Source: Ketobacter sp. MCCC 1A13808
GTDB taxonomy: Bacteria; Pseudomonadota; Gammaproteobacteria; Pseudomonadales; Ketobacteraceae
NCBI RefSeq assembly: GCF_009746715.1
Contig: NZ_VRKW01000009.1
Coordinates: forward strand, 62,001 to 126,000
Reading direction: 5' to 3'
Length of the DNA: 64,000 nt
Shown: one piece after another, positions 36,323 through 46,000 of the stretch
Layout: every line of letters starts with the position of its first letter
Position numbering within the stretch: the first letter of the stretch is position 1
Position numbers and translations under genes: made by a program
The notes under the pieces: model-generated
Told to the model about the DNA's origin: nothing
Database searches by the model: none
Seen by the model: only the letters and a program-made list of their open reading frames with translations

Positions 36323-36421
36323 TTATCGGTCAGGGAGTGACGCCTGCTAGATAGACCGGGGGGAGGCAAAAGATCAACGGAGTTGTGCAGGAAAATGCGT
36401 GAACCCCGTCTTGACCGATAA
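36323..36421. repeat. 10-bp inverted repeat flanking the vgrG leader
   Basis: TTATCGGTCA at 36323-36332 is matched by TGACCGATAA at 36412-36421, 79 bases apart, in the gap between the vgrG start and the HMG-CoA reductase end. Flanking bases extend the match imperfectly. It could be a recombination scar, a regulator site or chance. Confidence 0.4.
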
Positions 36422-36461
36422 TGGCGACCTTCCAACTCTCTACGCCAAGGAGAGGTGCAAA

Positions 36462-37631
36462 CTAGGGACGATTACGACCCAGGTCATCATGGCTGGACAC
36501 CCACTCATCCGCTACGATGGCGGACGCCAGGGACAATTCGCCACAAAGTACGGTGGCCGCCACAATTTCTGCAAACTTATGCACTCCGCCTTTGCCGTAA
36601 CAGCCCAACACTTCCAGACATTCGCGCTGGGTGGGCAGTCCGGTTCCGCCGCCATAGGTGGCAACCACCAATGAAGGGATTGTCGCGGCGAAATAGTAAT
36701 CGCCTTTGTCCGTGACTTCGCTATAAACAATCCCCGCAGACGATTCCGCTACGTTCGCCACATCCTGTCCGCAGGCGATAAACATCGCCGTTATGCCGTT
36801 GGCAAAATGGGCCCCATTACAAACAGACCCCGCCATCAGTGCGCCCATATTGGAAAACTGTCGCTGGTTGAATAACGCTTCCGGCGTGGTATTCATTACG
36901 TCTCTTACCAGTTCAGCGGGTAATGTGATTTCCGCCACTGCGCGCTTGCCCCTGGTGTGCAGGGTATTCACAAAAGAGTGTTTTTTATCGGTATCGAAGT
37001 TGGCCGCCAGGCTGAAGTGTTCAAGATCCGGAATACCCTGGTCCAGCATCCACATGCAGGCATGGCGGGTCGCTTTGCTCACCATGTTCTGACCGGCGGC
37101 GTCACCGCAGGTAAAGTTGAATCGCAACCAGCGCATTTTTGCGGCCGCGTACTGTTCGATGTTACGTAATTTTCCCGCAGTCGTGGTTTCTTCGGCCTTG
37201 GCTTTGATCGCTTCGAAATTCTCTTCCACCCAACGTCCGAACTTCAGCGCCGCCCGCGCATCGGTAAAGCTGAACACGGGTGCTCGTTGCATGGCATCGT
37301 CAATCACGGTGGTGGTGATGCCACCAGCTTCACGGGTCAAGCGCATACCGCGACTGTAGCTGGCCAATAAGGTACCTTCGGTGGTGGCCATGGGGACGTA
37401 AAATTCACCTTCGGCGTGCTCACCATTAACCAGCATCGGGCCGGCAAAGCCCATAGGAACCTGGGCTACACCCGAGAAATTCTCTATGTTGCCAGGCAAA
37501 ACAGCAGGATCAAATGAATAGGAGCCAACGTGATTCAATTCGGCGCGGGTTTCCTCAGTGACTAGATCGCGTCGCTGTGTGGCCATATCACGGGTGTAGT
37601 CGTTCGCCTTATCGCGGGGTAGCTTTTGCAT
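36462..37631 (-). CDS. Hydroxymethylglutaryl-CoA reductase
   Basis: This 389-residue enzyme converts HMG-CoA to mevalonate using NAD(P)H. Conserved blocks are VPMGFAGPM, the catalytic Glu in VPMATTEG near residue 85, GDAAGQNMVSKAT near residue 176, the Lys-containing FDTDKKHS, the Asp segment CGQDVANV, ATYGGGTGLPTQ, and the C-terminal catalytic His in WVSSHDD. The pattern resembles class I enzymes without their membrane anchor. Most Gammaproteobacteria make isoprenoids by the MEP route, so a mevalonate enzyme is unusual; no other mevalonate gene is visible nearby. A ribosome site (agagga) precedes ATG 37631. Confidence 0.9.
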   Translation of the reverse strand: MQKLPRDKANDYTRDMATQRRDLVTEETRAELNHVGSYSFDPAVLPGNIENFSGVAQVPMGFAGPMLVNGEHAEGEFYVPMATTEGTLLASYSRGMRLTREAGGITTTVIDDAMQRAPVFSFTDARAALKFGRWVEENFEAIKAKAEETTTAGKLRNIEQYAAAKMRWLRFNFTCGDAAGQNMVSKATRHACMWMLDQGIPDLEHFSLAANFDTDKKHSFVNTLHTRGKRAVAEITLPAELVRDVMNTTPEALFNQRQFSNMGALMAGSVCNGAHFANGITAMFIACGQDVANVAESSAGIVYSEVTDKGDYYFAATIPSLVVATYGGGTGLPTQRECLEVLGCYGKGGVHKFAEIVAATVLCGELSLASAIVADEWVSSHDDLGRNRP

Positions 37632-37793
37632 GTTCTGTCCTCTGCTCCAATAGGGGGGTTCAGCACTTATTGCTTTTTAGACGATAGTAGTGCTAACACT
37701 CAGACCAGGCAAAAAAGAAGTGGTTTAAGGCCGTTTTTGCTATTTAAAATGGCCTGTTTAACTACCCATCAGAATAAGAGAAAGGATACAGAC

Positions 37794-40643
37794 TCAGAAT
37801 TCGGCCCCTAAGCGCAGGTAAACGACTGATTCACCCAGCTCGCTGTCCAGCCCCTGAGCAAACCCGAGCGTGCTCTCAATGCGGAAGGTGGAATACCCCA
37901 CCAGCAGCTCGGGGCTCAATTCAACCCCCACTCCGGTATAAAACGACTTTGACGTACCTTCTTCCCAGGCCGCCCCGTGATCAATAAATGCGGTCAGCCC
38001 GATCTTGCCTAAGCCCACCGGAAAAGTGCTGAAGCCATCGAACAGCTCCCGCAGCGGCAAGCGGTATTCTGCGGAATATAGGCTCAGATTATTGCCCGCC
38101 AAGCGCGGCTCGTTATCACCATAGCCCCGCAAGGTATATCCGGTATAACCGAATCCAATCCGCCCGCCAAGTGATTGCAGCTCGTCCTGCTCATTTCCCA
38201 GTTGAAACGGTTTGGCGTCGCTATCCCCTTTACCGAATACCGCGCGCAGTGCCAGTACGTGATTATCGAACAGGCTGATGTATTCCCTCCAGTCCAGGCT
38301 AACAATCCCGCCCTTGTGGAAGCCACCACCAAACACATTGTACTCTTCATACTCCAGACGAATCCGACGGCCATCCTCCGGGCTGATTGAGTGGACATAG
38401 TATTCGTAATCAGACCAATTAAATGAGATACCGCCTAAATTGTCGCTATAAGAATCAAATTGCCCGAAGTCTTCGATAATCCGATTTACAGTTTCATGGC
38501 CCGCGCCCAAGTCCACTTGAAAGGTGCCATCAAAACTATTAAAAGGTTGCATCCATAACGCTTGAAAGCGCGTTTCTTCCCGCCAGGCTCCGAGCACGCC
38601 GTTGCCACTGGCCCGAATAGTGTCGTATTCCCGTTCCGCAAACAGCGCGAGCCGATGATAGGCAACGTAGCTCGCACTGCCTCCCAGTTCGTTCTTTTCC
38701 AGATAATACGCCGGTGCAAATTCCCAGGCATGAAACCCCAGCACATCTTGTCCTGCCAAATAGAATTGCAGCAGGCTGTTGTCCTCACTATCCGCATAGA
38801 GCATGGCGAACCAGGACGTGGGCAGTACCGTCGGCAGAGGCGAATAATCGCTGATATCCGTAAACTGCCGCGCATCGAACGCGGGCTGGTTTTCAATGGA
38901 TTCCACCGGTGCCCGTTGTTGCCACAATCCCGCATAGGTGTCGCCCCACGGTTTTATTTTTTGCTCACGCAGCATGACACCGTTCGCGGTGTATTCGGCT
39001 ACGCGGGTGCGGCCCGACGCTTCTTCAACACTGTAATCGAGAATCGCGGTTTGCGTACGCGTCACCGTTTCAATGCGACCCGTCGCCAATATTAACCGAC
39101 GTAGATTCCACACGTTCCCCTGATCCGATAAAAAATAAACCGACTTGCCGTCCGCCGAGAAGCGCGGGCGCTGCTCCAGATGAGTATTGTTGGTAAGCGG
39201 GCTCCAATGCCCCGTATTCAGATCCAGTAATTCCAGATTCCAGCCCCCGCGTGCTCGATACACCGCCGCCACTAACCGGCTGTCGTCCGGGGACCAGTTG
39301 ATTTCACCGATCACTTCACCTTCCGCCAATGGTTTAAACTGCTGTTGCAATGTGCCCTGCGGATCCAGCAATGCTATCTGCGCAATACCCTCGTTCACAT
39401 GTACCGCCGCAATCCGCTCAGCCGAATGTGACCAGGCGATTCGTGGATATCGTCCGCAACGGGTAATCCGGTCCCAACGGCCTTTTTTATTCAGCCGGTA
39501 AAGATCAGCATACACGTTTACATTGTCACAGACCGCATAACGTGACAGCAGCACCCCCGCTTGCGGATGAACATCAACCTGGATGAATTTTTCAATTTCG
39601 GCCACTTCGGATTCCGCACCCGTAGGATCGATACGTTGCAATGCAGGATGATGACGGCCGTCTTCACGGTAATAATAAAAATCACCTTCCGAGATCCAGC
39701 GGGGGTTGCTGTTTATCCGGCCGGTGCTAACCAATTCTGTATAATCCGGCTGTGGCAGCCCAGCCATTTCTTGCGCGAACTTTTTATCCAGGTACTGTAC
39801 ATACTCCGACCATAAGCTTTCCGCACTGAGCCCGAATACTTTTTTCGCTCTGGACTGCATACGCCACGGAATAATGTTGGCATTCCAATTACGCAGATAT
39901 TCAAACGCTTTTTCTTCACCATATTGTGCTGTCAAAAATTCAAAAAAATAGTAACCGTATAAATACGACTGCGAACCCGGCCAGTCCGTACCCCAGGATC
40001 CCTGGTAACTCAGTTCGGTAAAACTGCGAAAACCATTACCATATTCCGCGCGCATCATAGCGTCGTACAATGCACTCTGCCCTCGGCCAAAACGCTTTTG
40101 TTCATCGGTTTCTTCATACACGGCCATGCCTTCTGTTACCCACGCAGGACTGAAGATCTGGGGAAACACAAAAAAGAAGCGGCCAAAAATAGTTCGCAAA
40201 GTGGTTTGCGTACCGGAGGATTGATCCAGATGCAGGATATGCACAAATTCGTGGGTAAATACCTGCTCCATCCAGGGGCTGTTATCCAGTAACTCTCCCT
40301 TGGTCGGAGCCGACATAAAAATAAAGAATTGGTTATAGGGTAGAACGGTTGCCCCCCCGTTAGATCCATCAAAGCTGTCGCTTATGACAACCTGAACTTT
40401 GTCTGCGGGTTGCCAATCAAATCTGGGGGTTTGACGGGCATACACCTTCTCGGCAACCGCTGCCATTCGTTGTGCATAACTTAAATGCGAATTGCGGTAA
40501 TGAATAAGAAAGTGCTCAGTCTCAAGCGTCAACCATTTTTGAGAAAACGTTGGTTTTAATAATGCCGTATCTTTTGGGGTATAACCCCAGGCAGGCAGCG
40601 CGAACCACATTGCACACCCTAGGCAAATAAACAGTCTTAGCAT
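37794..40643 (-). CDS. Secreted peptidase/beta-propeller/outer-membrane barrel fusion
   Basis: This 949-residue protein has a signal peptide (residues 1-20, ending PAWGYTP). Residues about 30-310 form a zinc-peptidase-like domain with HEFVHILHLDQ (HExxH) and a downstream WVTEGMAVYEE segment that could supply a third ligand. Residues about 320-590 carry propeller repeats of the TolB/PD40 kind (WSPDDSRLVAAVY; FSADGKSVYFLSD). Residues about 620-949 are alternating beta strands like the surface-antigen (Omp85-type) barrel and end in F, the outer-membrane signature. It probably sits in the outer membrane with the peptidase and propeller on one side. The substrate is unknown. Confidence 0.82.
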   Translation of the reverse strand: MLRLFICLGCAMWFALPAWGYTPKDTALLKPTFSQKWLTLETEHFLIHYRNSHLSYAQRMAAVAEKVYARQTPRFDWQPADKVQVVISDSFDGSNGGATVLPYNQFFIFMSAPTKGELLDNSPWMEQVFTHEFVHILHLDQSSGTQTTLRTIFGRFFFVFPQIFSPAWVTEGMAVYEETDEQKRFGRGQSALYDAMMRAEYGNGFRSFTELSYQGSWGTDWPGSQSYLYGYYFFEFLTAQYGEEKAFEYLRNWNANIIPWRMQSRAKKVFGLSAESLWSEYVQYLDKKFAQEMAGLPQPDYTELVSTGRINSNPRWISEGDFYYYREDGRHHPALQRIDPTGAESEVAEIEKFIQVDVHPQAGVLLSRYAVCDNVNVYADLYRLNKKGRWDRITRCGRYPRIAWSHSAERIAAVHVNEGIAQIALLDPQGTLQQQFKPLAEGEVIGEINWSPDDSRLVAAVYRARGGWNLELLDLNTGHWSPLTNNTHLEQRPRFSADGKSVYFLSDQGNVWNLRRLILATGRIETVTRTQTAILDYSVEEASGRTRVAEYTANGVMLREQKIKPWGDTYAGLWQQRAPVESIENQPAFDARQFTDISDYSPLPTVLPTSWFAMLYADSEDNSLLQFYLAGQDVLGFHAWEFAPAYYLEKNELGGSASYVAYHRLALFAEREYDTIRASGNGVLGAWREETRFQALWMQPFNSFDGTFQVDLGAGHETVNRIIEDFGQFDSYSDNLGGISFNWSDYEYYVHSISPEDGRRIRLEYEEYNVFGGGFHKGGIVSLDWREYISLFDNHVLALRAVFGKGDSDAKPFQLGNEQDELQSLGGRIGFGYTGYTLRGYGDNEPRLAGNNLSLYSAEYRLPLRELFDGFSTFPVGLGKIGLTAFIDHGAAWEEGTSKSFYTGVGVELSPELLVGYSTFRIESTLGFAQGLDSELGESVVYLRLGAEF

Positions 40644-40680
40644 TATTCTTCCTGTTATTGTTTGGTCGCCTTTATGGCTG

Positions 40681-41373
40681 TCAGCACTGCTTTATAAAAA
40701 TCAGATCCCAGACACCGTGGCCTAATCGCTCACCGCGACGTTCAAATTTTGTGACGGGTCTGTAGTCAGGTTTCGGTGCAAACCGGGATTCACCCGCCTG
40801 ATTCTGAAAACCATCGGCAGCACTCATCACCAGCATCATGTGTTGTGCGTAAGGCTCCCAATCGGTGGCCATATGAAAATAGCCTCCGGTTTTCAGTTTG
40901 CCCCGCAACTGCTGCACGAACTCGGGTTGCACAATTCTGCGCTTGTTATGCCGTTTTTTGTGCCAGGGATCAGGAAAGAATAGCTGTATGCCGCCAAGAC
41001 TGCCATCGGCAATACATTGCGCCAATACGTCGATTGCATCGTCACAAAATACACGCAGATTATCTACACCCGCCGCATTGGCGTCATTGATTAGCTTACC
41101 GACACCGGGGCGATGCACTTCAATACCAAGATAGTTTTTGTCGGGTGATTGTTGTGCCATTTCCAATAACGAGGTGCCGTTCCCGAAACCAATCTCCAGT
41201 ATCACCGGATTAGGGTTGCCGAAAAGCTCGGTAAAATTAACTCTACCCTGCTTCAGTTCAACGCCATACTGCGTCCACAATGTTTCCAGTGCGCGATTCT
41301 GGCCCTCTGTCAAACGGCCTTGCCGGCGTACGAAGCTACGCAGACGCCGTTGCGGTTGTTCCGATTCTGTCAT
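40681..41373 (-). CDS. trmB: tRNA (guanine-N7)-methyltransferase TrmB
   Basis: This 230-residue enzyme methylates G46 of tRNA with SAM. It shows the TrmB landmarks [16 protein letters not shown] near residue 56, [28 protein letters not shown] near residue 131 and an N-terminal [14 protein letters not shown]. It lies downstream of thiS-thiG on the same strand, the arrangement in Pseudomonas, and marks the right edge of the accessory region. The peptidase/propeller/barrel gene starts 37 bases after it in the same direction. Confidence 0.96.
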   Translation of the reverse strand: MTESEQPQRRLRSFVRRQGRLTEGQNRALETLWTQYGVELKQGRVNFTELFGNPNPVILEIGFGNGTSLLEMAQQSPDKNYLGIEVHRPGVGKLINDANAAGVDNLRVFCDDAIDVLAQCIADGSLGGIQLFFPDPWHKKRHNKRRIVQPEFVQQLRGKLKTGGYFHMATDWEPYAQHMMLVMSAADGFQNQAGESRFAPKPDYRPVTKFERRGERLGHGVWDLIFIKQC

Positions 41374-41423
41374 GGTAATGGGTTGCCTGATTCGCCTTGG
41401 TTACGACTAAAACTTGGTTGCAA

Positions 41424-42206
41424 CTAAAAAAAGGTGCCTTCAATGGGAGACGAGGCACTGGCATAGAGTTTCTTCGGCATTCGCCCAGCGCGATACGCCT
41501 CTCGGCCTGCTTCGATGGCCTTCTTCATTGCCGACGCCATTAACACCGGATCACGGGCCTGGGCAATGGCGGTATTCATTAACACACCGTCACAGCCCAA
41601 CTCCATCGCAATGGCAGCATCGGACGCAGTGCCCACACCGGCGTCCACGATAATCGGCACGTTAGCTTCTTCGATGATCATGCGGATATTGTACGGATTA
41701 CGAATGCCCAGCCCACTGCCGATTGGTGCAGCCAATGGCATCACCGCAACACACCCCATTTGCTCCAGCTCCTTGGCAATAATTGGATCATCCGAGGTAT
41801 ACACCATTACCTCGAAACCTTCCTTGATCAGGGTTTCACAGGCAGACAAGGTTTCAACCACGTTGGGGAACAGGGTTTTTTCATCCCCCAGCACTTCCAG
41901 TTTCACCAGGTTATGACCGTCCAGAATTTCCCGCGCCATACGGCAGGTCCGCACTGCTTCCTGCGCGGAGTAACAACCGGCCGTGTTGGGCAGCAAGGTG
42001 TATTGATTCGGCGGCAATACGTCCAGCAAATTGGGCTCACCCGGGTTCTGACCAATATTAGTACGTCGCACTGCGACCGTAATAATCTCGGCACCACTGG
42101 CTTCAATCGCAAGCCGGGTCTGTTCCAGGTCTTTATATTTACCGGTGCCGACCAGCAAACGGGATTGAAAACTGCGATCACCCACTTTCAGGGCTGTATC
42201 TGTCAT
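41424..42206 (-). CDS. thiG: Thiazole synthase ThiG
   Basis: This 260-residue TIM-barrel enzyme builds the thiazole ring of thiamine from deoxyxylulose phosphate, dehydroglycine and the sulfur of ThiS thiocarboxylate. The N-terminal block [16 protein letters not shown], the substrate-binding [14 protein letters not shown] and [17 protein letters not shown] are conserved. It follows thiS after 74 bases. No thiamine riboswitch is visible upstream of thiS. Confidence 0.96.
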   Translation of the reverse strand: MTDTALKVGDRSFQSRLLVGTGKYKDLEQTRLAIEASGAEIITVAVRRTNIGQNPGEPNLLDVLPPNQYTLLPNTAGCYSAQEAVRTCRMAREILDGHNLVKLEVLGDEKTLFPNVVETLSACETLIKEGFEVMVYTSDDPIIAKELEQMGCVAVMPLAAPIGSGLGIRNPYNIRMIIEEANVPIIVDAGVGTASDAAIAMELGCDGVLMNTAIAQARDPVLMASAMKKAIEAGREAYRAGRMPKKLYASASSPIEGTFF

Positions 42207-42280
42207 TGTGTTAAACCTTTTGACTTTGAATTGAATGGCTCAGCGAATGGATTAACTCAGCGGGCAGCGCGCCCCTTTGC

Positions 42281-42502
42281 TCAACCGCCGCCGATGGCCT
42301 GCACGATTTCCAGAACATCCTGGTCCTGCAGCACGGTGCTGGCATGCAGCGTACGCGGTACAATTTCCAGATTGCGCTCCACGGCAATCCGTTTGCCTGC
42401 CAACGCCATATCCGCCAGCAATTGTGTTACGGTGCAGTCCCCAGCTACTTGGCGGGTGTCACCGTTAACCGTAATTTGGATAAGATCAGACGAATTCATC
42501 AA
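42281..42502 (-). CDS. thiS: Sulfur carrier protein ThiS
   Basis: This 73-residue ubiquitin-fold sulfur carrier ends in IGGG; the terminal Gly-Gly is adenylated and thiocarboxylated to donate sulfur for the thiazole ring. The central GKRIAVERNLEIVPR segment is typical. ATG 42502 and ATG 42499 are adjacent; either may be used. It is first in the thiS-thiG-trmB group. Confidence 0.94.
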   Translation of the reverse strand: MMNSSDLIQITVNGDTRQVAGDCTVTQLLADMALAGKRIAVERNLEIVPRTLHASTVLQDQDVLEIVQAIGGG

Positions 42503-42587
42503 GGGCCTCTCATTTCTGGTGCTCTATTGTCGGGAATTGACAGCAACCCGTAAAGGGGTTGCACCGGAGTAATCGCGACTATTGAAC

Positions 42588-42959
42588 TCAGGATGCCCGT
42601 AATACGCTCCAGCCAATCCAGCCCCAACCAACAATGAAGGCCAGGCCACCTAAAGGCGTCACCGGTCCCAGCCAACGCGCGCCGGTCAGCGCCAACCCGT
42701 ACAAGCTGCCGGAAAACATCACAACCCCCGCCAACAGCAACCAACCACCCACCACCAGACCTTTCGCCTGTGGAAACTGATAGGCCATTAAACCCACCAG
42801 TATCAGCCCCAGGCCATGATAAAGCTGGTACTCAACCCCGGTATTAAAGGCCGACAGCAGATTTGGAGCAATTTTGTCCTTCAGGCCGTGTGCGCCGAAC
42901 GCACCCAACACCACCCCTAGAGCCATGGCAAACACGCCGATAACAATAAAATGCTTCAT
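42588..42959 (-). CDS. DUF423 small membrane protein
   Basis: This 123-residue protein has four membrane helices and begins MKHFIVIGVFAMALGVVLGA, with the family motif GAFGAHGLKD at residues 19-28 and TGVEYQLYHGLGL near residue 40. The frame is open much further upstream (to 43205), but homology and a plausible start place it at 42959. DUF423 proteins are inner-membrane proteins of unknown function, often near thiS-thiG in pseudomonads. Confidence 0.9.
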   Translation of the reverse strand: MKHFIVIGVFAMALGVVLGAFGAHGLKDKIAPNLLSAFNTGVEYQLYHGLGLILVGLMAYQFPQAKGLVVGGWLLLAGVVMFSGSLYGLALTGARWLGPVTPLGGLAFIVGWGWIGWSVLRAS

Positions 42960-43184
42960 ATTTTCCCCTGGTAATCCAGTCATCCATAGGCTGTTTAAGG
43001 GCGCATAGTGTAAGGCAATCATGGGTATTGGGCATGAAATTTTTAGGTCTCTTTTTAGCGCTGGCTTTGCACGCCATACCAGATTGGTGGCTGCGGGGAA
43101 CGGTCCGCATTCGGTTCGCGCAATGCAAACGCGAATGGTAGAGTATGGCGAATACGGTCCCCGACGATTGCCAAGGAAAGGCCC

Positions 43185-45377
43185 ATGAAGCAATTCAATC
43201 TGCAATACACCCTTATTCTGTTGTGGCTATGCGGTGCATCGGCCACCGCCTTAGCAGAGGGTTTCGACTGGTTCCAGCAAATTACAGAGCAGAACGGCAA
43301 CGTTACCCTGGAGCGCATGGCCGATCATGACGACGCCATCTATCTCGCCGGGAACAGCTTTAAGGACGGGGAACGGAGGAAGGGAGTGCTGCTCAAATAT
43401 TCCAAGGCAGGAACTGAGCTCTGGCGCCGGAACCTCCCTGTTTCTTCCGCGTCCACAGACATTACTGACTTGGAGGTAAACCAGCATGGAGTCTATGTCG
43501 CCGGTCATACCGGTTCTCGAGTAACAACAAACTTCATTCGAAAATACAACCATGACGGCAGTATCGGCTGGACTTACACTGAGGCGCGCCCCTCCGAAGG
43601 CAACCTATCCATTGCACTCGATGATGAGGGTATCAATTTCTTGAGGAAGGTCCGGGACGAACTACAGATCGCTGTGTCCCGATTAGACCTCGACGGCAAT
43701 CTGCTTTGGAGTCAGAAGCCCGAGGGGGTGAGTGGTCTTGCCATCCTGGCCACCCATGACCAGATCTATTTGGTTACCTCGGCCCACAGAACCTATTCAA
43801 TCGCAACCTACGTTTACGACACCCAGGGCAACAAGCTATTTGAATTTCCAATACCTGATCAGGACGCAGTACGTGATTTGACCTATTACGACGGTCATTT
43901 ATATTCGAGAGGGACTTCCCGTTTTTCAAAGTTCGATTTAGCAGGCAATTTGGTATGGATGTCTCCCCTCCATCAAACACCTACTCAACACAATGGCTTG
44001 GCCGTCCGGGAAGACGGTATCTACCTATCGGGACATAACTTTGACCCCTCGTATACACATTCTGAGTTGGGAATGCACCTGACTCATTATGATCTTGACG
44101 GCAATCTGCAAGAGAGATGGTTTCTACCAGGCTCTGATCTCAGTCCGACTTCCGTCGTAGTTGCAGCTGACCATATCTTTGTTGGTGGCACACGCCAGAG
44201 CGAATCTCTGTACGAAGGTTTTCTGGGGCAATTTTCCACCGATGCGTTATTGCCTTCGGTGCAGATTCGTTCCTTAAATGATGCCAATCTGGACGGTTAT
44301 CAGGACCTGGCGTTATTAAAACACAACTATGGTGCCGGCAAGGTCATAGCGACCGTCAAGTCGGTTGGTGCACCTTCCAGCTTGGCACACGAAGTCACAT
44401 TCGACACAGCGCTTCGCCCCATTGATTTTCTAGCCTTGCCCGACATCAATGGCAATAGTGCTTCTGAACTGGCTGTTCTCAGTCGCGTGGATTCAACCGC
44501 CGAAATTCGCGATAGCTTAACGGGGGAAAAGCTCAGTCAGTTGCAATTTAACCGGAACTTTACGCCGCTGCGACTTATGACAATGACGGATCAAAATTCA
44601 AATGGCGCGCCCGAACTGGCGGTTCTTGAAACGCACAAAAGCACGAAATGGGTGCGAGTGGAAATACGGGATAGCATCACTGCACAATTGCTCAATAGTG
44701 TTTCGTTCAACTCCACCTATACACCCAAAGATCTGGTTCAGGTGCAGGATCTTGACGGTGATAACCGCCCTGAGCTCGGGGTACTATCGACCAATGAAAA
44801 CAACCTCACCAGTAAACTCGAAATTCGCAACCTAAATGGTACGCTGATCAAAAACCTTTGGTTGGGAGAAAATTATGATTCGATCGCTGCGCTGCCGCTC
44901 CCGCCTTTGACCGACGGAAGCACAATTGAAGCGACCGCTTTGGCGGCTTTGCAAGCTAAACCGGATGGGGATCGCGTCCGCATGAAGATCGCACACCAAA
45001 TAACGGGCGGCGTTGTTAGAACGGTTAATTTTGATCGGCAATTCGCTCCGATTAAGGCAATTGCCTTGAATGATATCAATGCCAACGGCACGCTGGAGTT
45101 AGCCTTGCTCGGCAGAAATTCGATGGCCTCCACGAACAAAGTCGAGATAAGAGATTCACTGAACGGTACGCTGGTCAAAAATATCTGGCCACGAAAAGAC
45201 CTCATTCCGGAAGACATGATTGCCATACCCGATATCAACGGCAATCTTAGCGCTGAAATCGGTATCCTCTTGCGCAGCTCCTACGATGTCGATACCCATA
45301 AATACTCTGTTCTCGTACGAGATGCGGCAACCGGAGACAATATCGATCAGGTGGAATTCGTATTTCGCGGCTTCTAA
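43185..45377 (+). CDS. Large secreted protein: propeller-like half plus six D-x-N-G repeats
   Basis: This 730-residue protein has a signal peptide (residues 1-24, ending ALAEG). Residues about 30-350 contain repeated VYVAGHTGS, IYLAGN and IYLSGHN strands, each followed by a YDLDGNL-type turn, like a PQQ/SBBP beta-propeller. Residues about 360-720 hold six repeats of roughly 60 residues with the core D-x-N-x-N-x-x-x-E-L-A-V-L (DINGNSASELAVLSR, DQNSNGAPELAVLET, DLDGDNRPELGVLST and so on), resembling calcium-binding FG-GAP/VCBS units. It is likely extracellular or cell-surface. Function unknown. Its stop overlaps the stop of the convergent gene. Confidence 0.78.
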   Translation: MKQFNLQYTLILLWLCGASATALAEGFDWFQQITEQNGNVTLERMADHDDAIYLAGNSFKDGERRKGVLLKYSKAGTELWRRNLPVSSASTDITDLEVNQHGVYVAGHTGSRVTTNFIRKYNHDGSIGWTYTEARPSEGNLSIALDDEGINFLRKVRDELQIAVSRLDLDGNLLWSQKPEGVSGLAILATHDQIYLVTSAHRTYSIATYVYDTQGNKLFEFPIPDQDAVRDLTYYDGHLYSRGTSRFSKFDLAGNLVWMSPLHQTPTQHNGLAVREDGIYLSGHNFDPSYTHSELGMHLTHYDLDGNLQERWFLPGSDLSPTSVVVAADHIFVGGTRQSESLYEGFLGQFSTDALLPSVQIRSLNDANLDGYQDLALLKHNYGAGKVIATVKSVGAPSSLAHEVTFDTALRPIDFLALPDINGNSASELAVLSRVDSTAEIRDSLTGEKLSQLQFNRNFTPLRLMTMTDQNSNGAPELAVLETHKSTKWVRVEIRDSITAQLLNSVSFNSTYTPKDLVQVQDLDGDNRPELGVLSTNENNLTSKLEIRNLNGTLIKNLWLGENYDSIAALPLPPLTDGSTIEATALAALQAKPDGDRVRMKIAHQITGGVVRTVNFDRQFAPIKAIALNDINANGTLELALLGRNSMASTNKVEIRDSLNGTLVKNIWPRKDLIPEDMIAIPDINGNLSAEIGILLRSSYDVDTHKYSVLVRDAATGDNIDQVEFVFRGF

Positions 45378-45895
45378 GCACCGCTGGCCTTTGCCCGTCG
45401 GTATTCGATTTCCCAGTCAAGCCGGTGGGGATACTCATTTAAAGCCCGGCTGATACCCAGGTATAGGTGATCCTGCTGGTAATAAAGAATTTGCTTAACG
45501 TTCACCAACTCCTGTGACTCACCTATCCGGAGCTGAACGTCCATTGCGAAAGCCTGCATTCCTTCTTCTGTGGTGAGTTGATGATCTAGTTGCCAAGCTA
45601 CCGCAATGGAAACGGTGCCGGTTGGTACTTGCACACAATCCTGATCGGGATAGCTGGTGGTGGTGATCGTCGCCAGCTGATTGAGCCTGAAGTCATAGGA
45701 GCGAATCTGGTACTGCCCCAACTCCAATTGGTAACAATTAGAAACCCATTGCCCGCCCGATACCAACTGCGAAATGGGTTGCCATTGATCCGCTTGCAAC
45801 AACCCCATCGGCACGCCATCACTTATCACGCTATCAGCCAGCACAGCATTCACCACGCTTGCCAGCACCCCTCCGGCTATCCAGACTGCCTTCAT
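45374..45895 (-). CDS. Small periplasmic protein of unknown function
   Basis: This 173-residue protein has a signal peptide (about residues 1-20, ending AVLADS) and a compact beta-rich body with two cysteines (SNCYQLEL and DQDCVQVP) that could pair. No lipobox is present. It converges on the large repeat protein, overlapping it by 4 bases. I do not recognise the family. Confidence 0.72.
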   Translation of the reverse strand: MKAVWIAGGVLASVVNAVLADSVISDGVPMGLLQADQWQPISQLVSGGQWVSNCYQLELGQYQIRSYDFRLNQLATITTTSYPDQDCVQVPTGTVSIAVAWQLDHQLTTEEGMQAFAMDVQLRIGESQELVNVKQILYYQQDHLYLGISRALNEYPHRLDWEIEYRRAKASGA

Positions 45896-46000
45896 AAAAT
45901 TTCCCTGGTCAGAACTTATAGTTGTTAGTTATACCTGACAAATTATATCCAGGTCTGTGGCGAAAATCTGTTACCGAGTTTTACTCTTGGTAACGAAAAA

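Noticed and set aside
36309-36461. A PAAR or DUF4123 adaptor gene next to vgrG.
   Set aside because: No frame of suitable length or motif exists on either side; the VgrG stands alone.
42207-42587. A thiamine (TPP) riboswitch before thiS-thiG.
   Set aside because: The conserved CUGAGA and ACCUGAUC-type elements are not present in the short gaps here.
43034-43141. A 35-codon open frame with a hydrophobic start (MKFLGLFLALALHAIPDWW) in the gap before the large repeat protein.
   Set aside because: Too short, no ribosome site or family match, and it could be chance in a divergent promoter region.
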